A stretch of DNA of 64,000 bases, taken from Bin5 sp965200685 (GTDB taxonomy: Bacteria; Chloroflexota; Anaerolineae; Caldilineales; Caldilineaceae). Shown piece after piece: positions 25,545 through 34,123 of this stretch (positions are counted from its first letter, which is position 1; each line of letters starts with the position of its first letter). The notes beneath the pieces are model-generated. The model searched no databases and was not told the origin of the DNA. It worked only from the letters and a program-made list of their open reading frames with translations. The translations under genes were made by a program, and so were the position numbers. The stretch is from positions 1,364,001-1,428,000 of the forward strand of contig OZ241379.1 in NCBI GenBank assembly GCA_965200685.1, written 5' to 3'.

Positions 25545-27052
25545 TCCTCGTAGTATTGTATCACTAGGCGGCGGAAATGCTCACCTCGTTGCTCAAAGTT
25601 TTTATAGGCGTCGAAGCTGGTGCCCCCAGGCGAAAGCAGTACGACTGTGCCGGGTATTGCGGTTTTCTCTGCCAGCATGACTGCCTCATCTAGCCGTTGG
25701 ACCACAGCACAATTGGGCGCAGAGATTTGTCGGAATGAGGCTCGTTCCTTCACCTTTTCAGCGATCGTCGCCCCTGCTTCCCCGAATCCGATGAGGAATT
25801 GCACTCGAGCTAGCACCTCATCGGCAAATGTATCCCAGGGTAAATTCTTATCTTTGCCACCGGCTAACAGAATGAGTGTCTGTGCTCCTGGTGAAAAGAC
25901 CCGTAGCCCGGCTACGGCCCGTTCCGGTGCAGTGGCGATGCTGTCATTAATCCATAAGACGTCGCCCTGGTAGGGGATCTCCTCAAGCCGATGTGGTACG
26001 CCAGAGAAGGAGCGGGCTACTCGTCCCATGGCCTTGATAGATGCCCCGGCAGCCCCACTGATGGCCGCTGCTGCTAGCAGATTGCTGATATTGTGCTCGC
26101 CTCGCAGCAATATTTCAGAGCGATGGCAGAAAGGCTCATTTTCAAAAATGAGCTCCTCGTCCGTTGCCCACACGCCGGCCTCCAGGACATGGGAGCGGGA
26201 AAAGGGGATGACCCGCCGGCATCTATCCAAGGCCGAGTGGCATTCGAACAGCAGGTCGTCCAACTGCCAGTCTGGGGGGACTGGCGCATCTTTATTACAC
26301 CAGCCGCCCATCTGACTGGTCACTGGATCATCAATATTGAAGACTACTGTACTGGTCGGCTTTAGATAGCGCAGCAAATTGGACTTTGCCTGGGCATACG
26401 CGAGCATAGACGAATGCCGGTCTAGGTGATTGGGTGTAATGTTGAGAATGGCGGCCACGTCCGGGCCGAGCTGGTCAAGCGGCCCGTAGGCCAGCGTCGG
26501 GTCGAATAGTTCGAGCTGGAAACTGCTCAATTCTAGGACCATCAGGTCATCTGCCTGCATAGTGTCCAGTCGGTCTAACATGGGCAGGCCGATATTGCCG
26601 CCAACATGGACGTTGCAAGAGTCACCGAAGGTTTCCCGCAGCATCTCCCCGACGAGTGTTGTTGTCGTTGTTTTGCCGCTGCTGCCGGTGAGGGCGATGA
26701 CAGGGCAAGGGGCGAGTTGCAAGGTGAGCAGGCTATCATTACTTAGAGGAATGCCGCGGCGGACTGCCTCCTTCAAGAACGGGATATGAGGCTGCACACC
26801 GCTGCTCAGGCAAAGCAGGTCGCAGGAATCCAGCAGGCTGGTCGGATGCTCACCGAGGACTAGCGTCACAGGTAGGTCGCCTAATTGCTTCACGGCGTCT
26901 GTCAGGGCGTCCGCGGCAGCGACATCGCTAATGATTACGTTTGCGCCTGCAGCCACAAAGAAACGGGTCAGGGCCAGCCCTTGACGGGCCAGCCCCATGA
27001 TGACAATATTTTGATTCTTGAATCTGAAATGTTCTGTTTGATTGCCCAGCAC
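25541..27052 (-). CDS. murD: UDP-N-acetylmuramoylalanine--D-glutamate ligase
   Basis: 503 residues. The N-terminal Rossmann domain has IVIMGLARQGLALTRFF, the ATP loop is VIALTGSSGKTTTTTLVGE, and the ligase block includes AAILNITPNHLDRH. The C-terminal domain has VLWINDSIATAPERAVAGLR and LLAGGKDKNLPW, ending VLLSPGGTSFDAYKNFEQRG. It adds D-Glu to UDP-MurNAc-L-Ala. The insertion at ~255-305 (Cys/Arg-containing) makes it somewhat longer than the ~450 norm. The 123-base gap before it holds two hairpins. Confidence 0.96.
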   Translation of the reverse strand: MLGNQTEHFRFKNQNIVIMGLARQGLALTRFFVAAGANVIISDVAAADALTDAVKQLGDLPVTLVLGEHPTSLLDSCDLLCLSSGVQPHIPFLKEAVRRGIPLSNDSLLTLQLAPCPVIALTGSSGKTTTTTLVGEMLRETFGDSCNVHVGGNIGLPMLDRLDTMQADDLMVLELSSFQLELFDPTLAYGPLDQLGPDVAAILNITPNHLDRHSSMLAYAQAKSNLLRYLKPTSTVVFNIDDPVTSQMGGWCNKDAPVPPDWQLDDLLFECHSALDRCRRVIPFSRSHVLEAGVWATDEELIFENEPFCHRSEILLRGEHNISNLLAAAAISGAAGASIKAMGRVARSFSGVPHRLEEIPYQGDVLWINDSIATAPERAVAGLRVFSPGAQTLILLAGGKDKNLPWDTFADEVLARVQFLIGFGEAGATIAEKVKERASFRQISAPNCAVVQRLDEAVMLAEKTAIPGTVVLLSPGGTSFDAYKNFEQRGEHFRRLVIQYYEE

Positions 27053-27067
27053 GAAAGCTCCGATCTA

Positions 27068-27095
27068 TTGATTGCCCGCTCGGCTGGGCAATCAA
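27068..27095 (-). repeat. Perfect 10-bp hairpin between mraY and murD
   Basis: TTGATTGCCC (27068-27077) and GGGCAATCAA (27086-27095) with an 8-base loop, 16 bases before the murD start. No T-run follows, so it is not a classical terminator. It may protect or process the long dcw transcript. Confidence 0.7.
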
Positions 27096-27126
27096 GGCCT
27101 GCTACGATTCCTACACTCTGAAGAGG

Positions 27127-27150
27127 AGAGAAACAGTGCTATCTTTCTCT
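27127..27150 (-). repeat. Small hairpin just after mraY
   Basis: AGAGAAA (27127-27133) and TTTCTCT (27144-27150) with a 10-base loop, 25 bases past the mraY stop. It is AT-rich and of modest stability, with no T-run. Confidence 0.4.
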
Positions 27151-27175
27151 TATTCCTAGGGACTCATCACAATGA

Positions 27176-28189
27176 TCAGATGAGTGCTAGGGCCACGCCT
27201 AGCATTCCGCTCAACACACCCACCAACCAGAACCTCTCTTTCACCTGTGTTTCGCTCCAGCCGAGCAACTCAAAGTGATGATGGACCGGTGTCATCTTGA
27301 ACAGGCGGATGTCACGTCCGAAGTAATGGCGGCTGAATTTTGCTGACGCCACCTGCAACATGACAGAAATCGTTTCCGCGACGAACACAAAGCCAACGAT
27401 CGGTAGCAACAGCCATTGACCAGTCATCAACGCCACCAATGCCAGAGTTGCGCCTAGAGCTAGGCTGCCGGTATCTCCCATAAAGAGTTGGGCCGGATGG
27501 GCATTGAACCAGAGAAAGGCAAACAGAGCACCGACGACCGTAAAGCAGAAAGCTGCCAAATATGACTGTTTCTGCAAATAGGCGATAATACCGTAGCTGG
27601 CAAAGGCGACACTGCCGAGGCTGCCGGCCAGACTGTCCAGCCCGTCCGTCAGGTTTACAGCATTGCTGAAGCCGACAATGATCAAAATGGCTGCGGGCAT
27701 GAATAGCCAGCCGACAGAGACAGGATCTGGGATGCCAGGCACACCTACCCAGTCCAGGTCCGGCGGGCCAAAGTAGAGAACACCCGCGATAATCGTGGCG
27801 AATACGAATTGAAACGCGCTTTTCCTACGGGCGGATATCCCCTCACCCTTGCTCTGGATGCTGTAAATCCCCTGCCAGTCATCCACAGCTCCCAATGAGG
27901 AGTAGGCCGCCAGACAGAAGAAGAGGAGCAGAGTACTTTGGCCGATGAGCTTGAACTGAGTGAACCCAAGTAAGTCCGCTAGATTCAGGACACCGATGAT
28001 CAACAGGACTGGCAGCACAAATAGCAGCCCTCCCATGGTCGGCGTTCCGGTCTTCATCTGATGAGAGTCCGGCCCTTGGATGCGGATCTGTTTGCCGATT
28101 CCATAGCGTTTCAACAAGGTGATCAGAGGTTGTCCCCAAATGACAGCGATGAAAAAGCTGATCGTTCCTAGGATGAGTGGGAATATCAT
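27176..28189 (-). CDS. mraY: Phospho-N-acetylmuramoyl-pentapeptide-transferase
   Basis: 337 residues with about ten membrane helices. The family motifs are the gating-loop region QMKTGTPTMGGLLF, the catalytic GAVDDW, NAVNLTDGLDSLAGS and the histidine motif PVHHHFELLGWSE. It moves phospho-MurNAc-pentapeptide to undecaprenyl phosphate, making lipid I. The gene begins 6 bases after murF. Confidence 0.97.
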   Translation of the reverse strand: MIFPLILGTISFFIAVIWGQPLITLLKRYGIGKQIRIQGPDSHQMKTGTPTMGGLLFVLPVLLIIGVLNLADLLGFTQFKLIGQSTLLLFFCLAAYSSLGAVDDWQGIYSIQSKGEGISARRKSAFQFVFATIIAGVLYFGPPDLDWVGVPGIPDPVSVGWLFMPAAILIIVGFSNAVNLTDGLDSLAGSLGSVAFASYGIIAYLQKQSYLAAFCFTVVGALFAFLWFNAHPAQLFMGDTGSLALGATLALVALMTGQWLLLPIVGFVFVAETISVMLQVASAKFSRHYFGRDIRLFKMTPVHHHFELLGWSETQVKERFWLVGVLSGMLGVALALI

Positions 28190-28195
28190 GCGGAT

Positions 28196-29794
28196 TTACA
28201 CCTTGTCTGAGATTTCGGTAACAATTCGATCCATCCCCACATCTCGGCTTCCTTTGACGAGCAGCAGATCCTGCGGCTGCATCAGCTCCTTCAGAATCTG
28301 TACAGCCCTCTTAAAATCATCGGTCGCGTATATGGCTTGTGTGGAAAGGCCGGCCCGTTGGGCCTCATCAGCGATGATCTGGCCGAGCTCGCCGACTGTG
28401 ACCAGTACATCGGCTACGGCCGCGGCCCGAATGCCTACCTGTTTATGGCCCTCTACGGTAAAATTGCCCAACTCCCGCATATCGCCGAGGACGGCAATTC
28501 GGCGGCGATACCCAGTGGCTTGTTGAGAGTGGTTCGTGGTTTTTCGGATTTCTCGCTGCTGATGTTTGTGTAGATCATTGAGTAGGTTGAGCGCGGCCAA
28601 GGTACTGCTAGGGCTGGCGTTGTAGGTGTCGTCAATTACTGTACTGCCATTGAGACCCGCTACCACGACAAGCCGTAGCTGCCCTGACATCCGTTGCAAA
28701 CCGCTGGCAATCTCCTGCCAAGCTAGATCGTTGACAATTCCGATGGCTGCTGCCCGCAAAGCTGTATGAACTGAATGTCTGCCTAGAAGGGGCACTTTCA
28801 GATACAGCCTGTGGATGCGTCCATTGGCTTGACGGTGATGAAAGCGGAAGCGAACCCCTTCCATCCCAAGGCTCTCGATTTCATCGGCCCACAGATCTGC
28901 TTCATGGGTGAGGCCATAGAAAAACACTTGGGCATCTGTGCGGGTCTGCATAGCCCGCACCCGTTCGTCGTCCCAGTTTAGAATGGCCACGCCTCCATTC
29001 CGCGCGCTGGGTAGGGCCTCTACAAGTTCAGCTTTGGCCTGGGCGATCCGGTCTATGGTGCCCAAGCGTTCCAAATGACTGGGGCCGACATTCGTCACGA
29101 TGCCGACCTGGGGCCGGGCCAAGCTGCACAGAAAGCGAATCTCCCCTAGGTTGTACATTCCCATTTCCAGCACCACCTGTTCGTGGTCCGGGCGTAGGCC
29201 CAGGAGGGTCAATGGCAGGCCTTGTTCGCTGTTCAAGTTGCCGGGGCTGTGATGGGTCGCGTAGTGCTGCCCTAAAACGGACGTAGCCAGCTCTTTTGTG
29301 CTGGTTTTGCCGATACTACCGGTTACGCCGGTCACTCGCAGGTCCGGGCGGGTGCGATGCAGCCGTTGAAAGACGCCTATTGCCTGCAGAGCAGCGTTGG
29401 AGTCGGGCACGATGTAGGCAAGGGTGCGGCCGGGTGCAAACTGCATATCAGTGGCAAGAGGGGTTTCATGGATCACAGACCACTGGCCACTGGCTAATGG
29501 TGTTGTGCGGCAATCAATAATCAGTGCATTTGTTTCATGAAGCTGTTCGATACCTCGCTCCTCACATATGATTGCAGCGGCCCCGCCGACCACCGCCTGC
29601 CGGACAAATTTGTGGCCATCTGTGTGGCGGCCCATGAAGGCGATGAACAGTACGTCCGTTTCTACATCCCTGCTGTCCAACACGGCATAGCTAATGGGGT
29701 GGGGTGCCAGCGATGAGGGCGGTGGGGTCCCCATCAGGGCTTGCCACAGTGTATGCTGGGTGATACATGTCTCAACGACTGGTCGGTCTGCCAC
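28196..29794 (-). CDS. murF: UDP-N-acetylmuramoyl-tripeptide--D-alanyl-D-alanine ligase
   Basis: 532 residues, long for MurF (~450). The N-terminal substrate domain contains YAVLDSRDVETDVLFIAF and GHKFVRQAV; the ATP loop is VTGVTGSIGKTSTKELAT; the middle has MGMYNLGEIRFLCSLARP and VGIVTNVGPSHLERLG. The C-terminal domain begins VIDDTYNASPSSTLAALNLL. An insertion of ~20 residues (His/Gln/Thr-rich, near 430) interrupts the last domain. It adds D-Ala-D-Ala made by Ddl. MurE, which normally precedes it here, is not encoded in the cluster. Confidence 0.96.
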   Translation of the reverse strand: MADRPVVETCITQHTLWQALMGTPPPSSLAPHPISYAVLDSRDVETDVLFIAFMGRHTDGHKFVRQAVVGGAAAIICEERGIEQLHETNALIIDCRTTPLASGQWSVIHETPLATDMQFAPGRTLAYIVPDSNAALQAIGVFQRLHRTRPDLRVTGVTGSIGKTSTKELATSVLGQHYATHHSPGNLNSEQGLPLTLLGLRPDHEQVVLEMGMYNLGEIRFLCSLARPQVGIVTNVGPSHLERLGTIDRIAQAKAELVEALPSARNGGVAILNWDDERVRAMQTRTDAQVFFYGLTHEADLWADEIESLGMEGVRFRFHHRQANGRIHRLYLKVPLLGRHSVHTALRAAAIGIVNDLAWQEIASGLQRMSGQLRLVVVAGLNGSTVIDDTYNASPSSTLAALNLLNDLHKHQQREIRKTTNHSQQATGYRRRIAVLGDMRELGNFTVEGHKQVGIRAAAVADVLVTVGELGQIIADEAQRAGLSTQAIYATDDFKRAVQILKELMQPQDLLLVKGSRDVGMDRIVTEISDKV

Positions 29795-29818
29795 CGAAGA
29801 AGCCCCAAGAGTAAATGA

Positions 29819-31678
29819 CTAATGGGCGAGTGATGTTACTAACCACTCGCGACTGGTGTTGCGGACATTGTCCGGAGGAATGTTCATGTGATGTAGTAGC
29901 TGGTTGGTAATGCGGCTGAAGATCGGTGCGGCTGTATGGACAGCCCAGCGGCTGATACTTGGGTCGGGTTGGTTCAGCTTCACCAGCACCACAAATTGCG
30001 GGTCTTTGGCCGGCGCAAAACCGACAAAACTGGCGATCGTCTCATCAAGGGTATACCCTTCTGGGGTGGCGATTTCCGCGGTACCGCTTTTGCCGGCCAC
30101 AGTATAGCCGGCCACCCGCGCCAGACTATTGCCAGCCTCCACGACATGCACCATCAACTCTCGCATCTGCGCTGCTGTCTCCGGTTTGATAGCCTGATAG
30201 GCGACAGTTGCTTGGGTTTCCAGAGTGTTGTCACCGGCCACCCGGTTCTGTACCACATGCGGGCGCATCATCTTGCCGTCATTGGCGATGGCGGCCACCG
30301 CGTTGATCATCTGAATTGGCGTGACAGCGATACCTTGGCCAAAGCTGTTGGTAGCTAGATCGGACAGGCTCCAGTTGATATCACCGGGCTGCTTGACTAG
30401 ACCGGGTACCTCACCGCTCAGGTCGATGTTGGTATCGACACCAAAGCCGAAGCGGGCCACATAGTCGTAGAAGGATTTCACACCGACTTTCTCTGCAATC
30501 TGTACTGTCACCACATTATTTGAGTGGGCTAGGGCATCGGCGACGGACAGTGGGCCGACTGCCTGCCGGTTGCTGTTCTGGATGGTGCGTTCGCCGATGG
30601 TAATTGAGCCGGTATCGGTGAAGATCGTCGTTGCCTCTACTGCATTGGAGTCAAGGGCGGCAGCGACTGTAATCACTTTATAGATGGATCCCGGCTCGTA
30701 TTGGGCACTGATGGCCGCATTTGTGAACGTCTCTTGGTTTTCGCTTTCGTAACGGTTGCCATTGAAGGTGGGCCAGTTGGCCATCCCCAGGATTGCTCCA
30801 GTGCGTGGATTCATCACGATGACCGTACCGGATTGGGCTTTATAGAGTCGTACTCCTTCGCGTAGCTCCTTTTCAATAATGTATTGGATGGTGCGGTCGA
30901 TGGTGAGTACGAGGCCCTTACTGCTGCCGTTGGGCAGAAATCGCAGGATCTCGTCCTGCAGAGCGGTTCGGGGCTGATGTTGTCCTTGGGGTAGCCCGAC
31001 GCCGTCACTGGGTAGAAAGTTCCGATAGTAACGTTCGATGCCGAGCACTGGCACACGTTCGGCGTTCAAGAAGCCCAAAATCTGGCTTGCCAGCAAGCCC
31101 TGTGGATAGAAGCGGCGGGGTCGAGCACCGATCTGGATGTGTTCCAATAGAAAGTCGTTCTGGGCTATACGTTCTTGGCGTTCAACGAGCAGCTGCTGGC
31201 CCTGTTCAAAATCAACACTTGGCGCGATGATCAGGTAACTTTTGTCGCTGTTTTCGAGCAGCAGATTTTCAATTTTCCCTGGAGAAGTATGGATCGCGGA
31301 GGCAATTCGTTGGGCGATTTCGCTGTAGTCCTCCGCATAGATGAATTTTGGCGTTGCTGTGATGCGGTAAGTGAAGCGGTCCGATGCGAGCAGATTGCCA
31401 TCTCGGTCGACAATCACCCCCCAAGGTGTGGTATCATCAACTGTATTGCGCCCGGAGGCCAACCCATTGGAGGGCGGCTCGTATTGTTGCCAGTCCAGGA
31501 TCTGCATATCCAGTAGGCGTAGAAGCAGAAGAAGAAAAAGGCCATTGAGCATCAAACCGATAAGGCCGATGCGCCATACTCTGGCTGGAGCGTCTCCGAC
31601 AACATTCGTTGTGAGGAATGAGGGGAGAGGAGAGAACGAACCCCTCTCGCTCCGCACTTCTATTCTCTCACTGCTCAT
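29819..31678 (-). CDS. ftsI: Septal penicillin-binding protein 2/3 (FtsI, class B transpeptidase)
   Basis: 619 residues. A cytoplasmic start is followed by one membrane helix (~36-58, RIGLIGLMLNGLFLLLLLRL). The pedestal domain comes next (RGVIVDRDGNLLA-like), and then the transpeptidase with SIYK (the SxxK serine near 329), SNN near 387 and KSGTAE near 528. No PASTA repeats are present. It crosslinks septal peptidoglycan with FtsW. The first ~23 residues (ERIEVRSERGSFSPLPSFL region) are encoded by a 62-bp near-palindromic repeat that also occurs in frame in the neighbouring ftsL-like gene. Confidence 0.95.
   Translation of the reverse strand: MSSERIEVRSERGSFSPLPSFLTTNVVGDAPARVWRIGLIGLMLNGLFLLLLLRLLDMQILDWQQYEPPSNGLASGRNTVDDTTPWGVIVDRDGNLLASDRFTYRITATPKFIYAEDYSEIAQRIASAIHTSPGKIENLLLENSDKSYLIIAPSVDFEQGQQLLVERQERIAQNDFLLEHIQIGARPRRFYPQGLLASQILGFLNAERVPVLGIERYYRNFLPSDGVGLPQGQHQPRTALQDEILRFLPNGSSKGLVLTIDRTIQYIIEKELREGVRLYKAQSGTVIVMNPRTGAILGMANWPTFNGNRYESENQETFTNAAISAQYEPGSIYKVITVAAALDSNAVEATTIFTDTGSITIGERTIQNSNRQAVGPLSVADALAHSNNVVTVQIAEKVGVKSFYDYVARFGFGVDTNIDLSGEVPGLVKQPGDINWSLSDLATNSFGQGIAVTPIQMINAVAAIANDGKMMRPHVVQNRVAGDNTLETQATVAYQAIKPETAAQMRELMVHVVEAGNSLARVAGYTVAGKSGTAEIATPEGYTLDETIASFVGFAPAKDPQFVVLVKLNQPDPSISRWAVHTAAPIFSRITNQLLHHMNIPPDNVRNTSREWLVTSLAH
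31611..31672 (-). repeat. 62-bp in-frame palindromic element, copy A (start of ftsI)
   Basis: On the plus strand it begins GTGAGGAATGAGGGGAG and ends TCTATTCTCTCACT. It is 62 bp long and agrees at 51 of 62 positions with copy B at 31863-31924, without gaps. The two halves are partly complementary, so it can fold as a hairpin. It encodes SERIEVRSERGSFSPLPSFL. Confidence 0.88.
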
Positions 31679-31717
31679 CGTGCCATCTCCAGATCCATTG
31701 GATTAAAGAATCTATCG

Positions 31718-32404
31718 TCAGGGTTGTTTCAACTGGCCCAAGAAGAAATCGCTGGCTTGTTCAAGCAGTGGCTCGGCCCACTGGCGCATTGCCAGCCAGC
31801 CGTCCTGCCAGCGTTCGTTGGCCTGTTGTTGCCAGCCGGGTAAAGGATTTTCGTAATTTGTCGTGAGGAATGAGGGGAGCGGCGTGAGAAAATCTCTCTC
31901 GTTCCTCACTTCTATGCTCTCACTCTTTGTAGAGGGGAGCGGTTGTTGCAGGGCAACCCCACCATCCTGTTGATTTGCCTGCTGCTGATACGCTCGGGTG
32001 TCGGACAGTTCAAATGCACTGCTGTAGATGTATTTCCGTTTCAAGGCTGGGTGGAAGTTGAGCTGTATTGCCCTGATCTGCACCTGTTCTAGAGTTGTAT
32101 ACTGGCTAATCTGCCACAGCAGTTCAGCGTTCTGTTGCTCAATAAGGCTGTGTTGAATATGGAGCGTGGCCAGTTCGCTACGTCCCTGGGCGACCTGAAG
32201 CGAAGTCCATACCTGTAATATGCCCAAGCTGGAGACAACGATTAAGGCTAGGAGAAAAACGAGATATCCTCGCAGTGTTTGCGGCAGTGGAACGATATCA
32301 TCGAGCCGCAGTAAGCCGCGCAGAATTGTAAGACGGGACAGATCCTGTGGCAAGTCTGGTGGCAGATCTATGGACGGTGGGGACAGGGCCCTATGCTGAA
32401 ACAT
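31718..32404 (-). CDS. ftsL: FtsL/DivIC-like septum protein
   Basis: 228 residues from the ATG at 32404; the frame opens earlier but that part lies within the rsmH 3' end. A ~45-residue cytoplasmic part precedes one membrane helix (~46-65, GYLVFLLALIVVSSLGILQV). A Gln/Leu-rich coiled coil follows (~70-115, QHSLIEQQNAELLWQISQY) and then a long extracellular tail. Topology and its place between rsmH and ftsI match FtsL, which activates FtsW/FtsI. Direct sequence similarity is low, as is usual for FtsL. The tail (~160-180) carries copy B of the palindromic element. The ribosome site is weak, so a non-ATG start is possible. Confidence 0.78.
   Translation of the reverse strand: MFQHRALSPPSIDLPPDLPQDLSRLTILRGLLRLDDIVPLPQTLRGYLVFLLALIVVSSLGILQVWTSLQVAQGRSELATLHIQHSLIEQQNAELLWQISQYTTLEQVQIRAIQLNFHPALKRKYIYSSAFELSDTRAYQQQANQQDGGVALQQPLPSTKSESIEVRNERDFLTPLPSFLTTNYENPLPGWQQQANERWQDGWLAMRQWAEPLLEQASDFFLGQLKQP
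31863..31924 (-). repeat. 62-bp in-frame palindromic element, copy B (end of ftsL)
   Basis: Partner of copy A, 252 bp away centre to centre. It is read in the same frame, giving SESIEVRNERDFLTPLPSFL. Its arms pair well: GTGAGGAACGAGAGAG against CTCCCCTCATTCCTCAC, with mismatches only in the middle. It lies in the extracellular tail of the FtsL-like protein. Confidence 0.88.
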
Positions 32405-32451
32405 TTTTATAGATTCTTTTATAGTCGCCTCGCGGGCAGGTACGAAATCTA

Positions 32452-33456
32452 TCAACAGAAGGAATTGCTCGGTAATGGGCACAGGGCAACTTCTTCTGCA
32501 TCGTGGCACCATTTTTCAGCGATACGCAATCTAGCTGAACGGCTGCGAGGATTTGTTTTGAGTTCAGTGGCTGTCGGCACGATTGGTTTTTTATTGTGTA
32601 TGGACAGGGTCGGGGCCTGGGCCCGGCCGCCAGCTAGTAGAGATGAATCAGGCAGATATATTCTGGAGCGGTCGCGCATCCACGTTTTGACTAAGCGATC
32701 TTCTAGGCTGTGAAAGGCGATGATAGCCAACCGGCCAGCGGGCCGCAATAGCGAAAGCATCTGGGGCAATGCCCGCTCTAATTGTCCCAATTCGTCGTTG
32801 ACTGCAATGCGTAGGGCTTGGAATGTGCGGGTAGCTGGGTGGATTTTCTGCCGACCGCGTCCGCCTACTGCCTTTTCCACGATATTCGCCAGCTCCCTGG
32901 TTGTTGTAATCGGGCCATTGGCTACGATGGACCGGGCGATGATACGGCTGCGTCTCTCGTCCCCATAGCGGTACAAGATGTCGGCGATCTCATCCGCACT
33001 CTTTGTGTTGATTAGTTTGGCCGCACTGGGCCTGCTGGACGGGTCAAAGCGCATATCCAGAGGCCCATCGTGCTGGAAGGCAAACCCCCGGGCTGGTGTG
33101 TCGAGTTGAAGGCTACTGAGGCCAAGGTCAAGCAGAATGCCATCAACTGCTGCAAACCCATGTTCGCTGGCGACCTGTTGTATGCGGTCGAATGTTGTCT
33201 GGACCAGAGTCAGGCGGCCTGTGCTGATTTCTTGAGGAAGCCTCTCTTGGATTCGTCGGATGGCTGTGGGGTCAGCGTCCAACCCCAGCACCTGCCCGGC
33301 TGGCCGTGAACGGCGCAACAGAGCTTGTGTATGTCCGCCGCCGCCTAGGGTCCCGTCAATGTAACGTCCGCCTGGCTGTACATTCAGGCCTGTCAGCACT
33401 TCGTCTAGGAGGACGGGAATGTGCTCAATTTCTTTGGGGGCCGTGCTGTCTGTCAA
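32452..33456 (-). CDS. rsmH: 16S rRNA m4C1402 methyltransferase RsmH (MraW)
   Basis: 334 residues. The N-terminal block HIPVLLDEVL and the SAM motif YIDGTLGGGGHTQALL are diagnostic, followed by the inserted helical domain (DGILLDLGLSSLQLDTPARG; ERRSRIIARSIV) and IAFHSLEDRLVKTWM. It N4-methylates C1402 in the decoding centre of 16S rRNA. It sits 2 bases after mraZ, the standard head of dcw clusters. Confidence 0.97.
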   Translation of the reverse strand: MTDSTAPKEIEHIPVLLDEVLTGLNVQPGGRYIDGTLGGGGHTQALLRRSRPAGQVLGLDADPTAIRRIQERLPQEISTGRLTLVQTTFDRIQQVASEHGFAAVDGILLDLGLSSLQLDTPARGFAFQHDGPLDMRFDPSSRPSAAKLINTKSADEIADILYRYGDERRSRIIARSIVANGPITTTRELANIVEKAVGGRGRQKIHPATRTFQALRIAVNDELGQLERALPQMLSLLRPAGRLAIIAFHSLEDRLVKTWMRDRSRIYLPDSSLLAGGRAQAPTLSIHNKKPIVPTATELKTNPRSRSARLRIAEKWCHDAEEVALCPLPSNSFC

Positions 33457-33458
33457 GA

Positions 33459-33890
33459 TTAGACTCCTAGGGCGGCGAAGATATCCTCGCCGAGTTCGTC
33501 ATCCTGTATCGGGAGGAGTACCTCCTCCCATTGGGTTGGGTTCCAGAGCTCGATGTAGGTATTCATCCCGGCTATGATCACGTCGCATTCGATTTTGGCG
33601 AATGCTCGTAGGCGTTGACTCATAAGAATGCGTCCTTGCCGGTCGGGTTTCAGGTTCTCGGCAGCACTGAACAGGACACGACGTAGCTGGGCGGACTTTC
33701 GGTCTGTCAGTGGTAGAGCACTGACTCGGGCTGCAACGGTTTCCCACTCATCCAACGTCATAATCATCAGACATCCGCCAGTGGGGTTACGCGTTACCAC
33801 TAAGCCCGGCATGAGCCGGTCTCGAAATTTGGCAGGAATCGTAAGTCGTCCCTTATTGTCTAAGTTGTGCCTGAACTCACCGAGAAACAC
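33459..33890 (-). CDS. mraZ: Transcriptional regulator MraZ
   Basis: 143 residues made of two AbrB-like swapped-hairpin halves: MFLGEFRHNLDNKGRLTIPAKFRDR with its DxKGR motif (cited by its ends), and a second LKPDRQGRILMSQRLR. MraZ forms ring-shaped oligomers that bind direct TGGGN repeats upstream of its own gene. Exactly such repeats are found here at 34099-34123, so autorepression of the dcw operon is likely. First gene of the operon; leader ~215 nt. Confidence 0.97.
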   Translation of the reverse strand: MFLGEFRHNLDNKGRLTIPAKFRDRLMPGLVVTRNPTGGCLMIMTLDEWETVAARVSALPLTDRKSAQLRRVLFSAAENLKPDRQGRILMSQRLRAFAKIECDVIIAGMNTYIELWNPTQWEEVLLPIQDDELGEDIFAALGV

Positions 33891-33964
33891 AGTGGCACTT
33901 GCTGTTCGGCGTATGCACTGTCAATCGAACGGCCGGCGGGCCATCCGCAGTACGTAAGCAACAG

Positions 33965-34007
33965 ATGATATTGCCACTCTGCTGAAGGCACGGTGTGGCA
34001 ATATCAT
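33965..34007 (-). promoter_or_regulatory. 13-bp perfect inverted repeat in the mraZ leader
   Basis: ATGATATTGCCAC (33965-33977) and GTGGCAATATCAT (33995-34007) enclose 17 bases. It lies between the MraZ operator and the mraZ start, so it would be transcribed and form a stable hairpin about 75 nt before the start codon. There is no T-run, so it is not an intrinsic terminator. Confidence 0.7.
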
Positions 34008-34098
34008 GGGAAATAGAGAAACCGTCTATCAAATTACAGAACAAGCGTTCTTTTTCCTCCACTTTAGATCAAGAAACTAGGGGCAATTAGGGTAATTG

Positions 34099-34123
34099 TC
34101 CCACTCTCTCCCATATTGTTCCA
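34099..34123 (-). promoter_or_regulatory. MraZ operator, three TGGRA repeats with 5-nt spacers
   Basis: On the minus strand TGGAA (34123-34119), TGGGA (34113-34109) and TGGGA (34103-34099) recur with an exact 10-bp period. This is the known MraZ site, TGGGN repeats separated by five bases. The array overlaps the predicted -10 and start of mraZ transcription, fitting repression. Confidence 0.85.
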
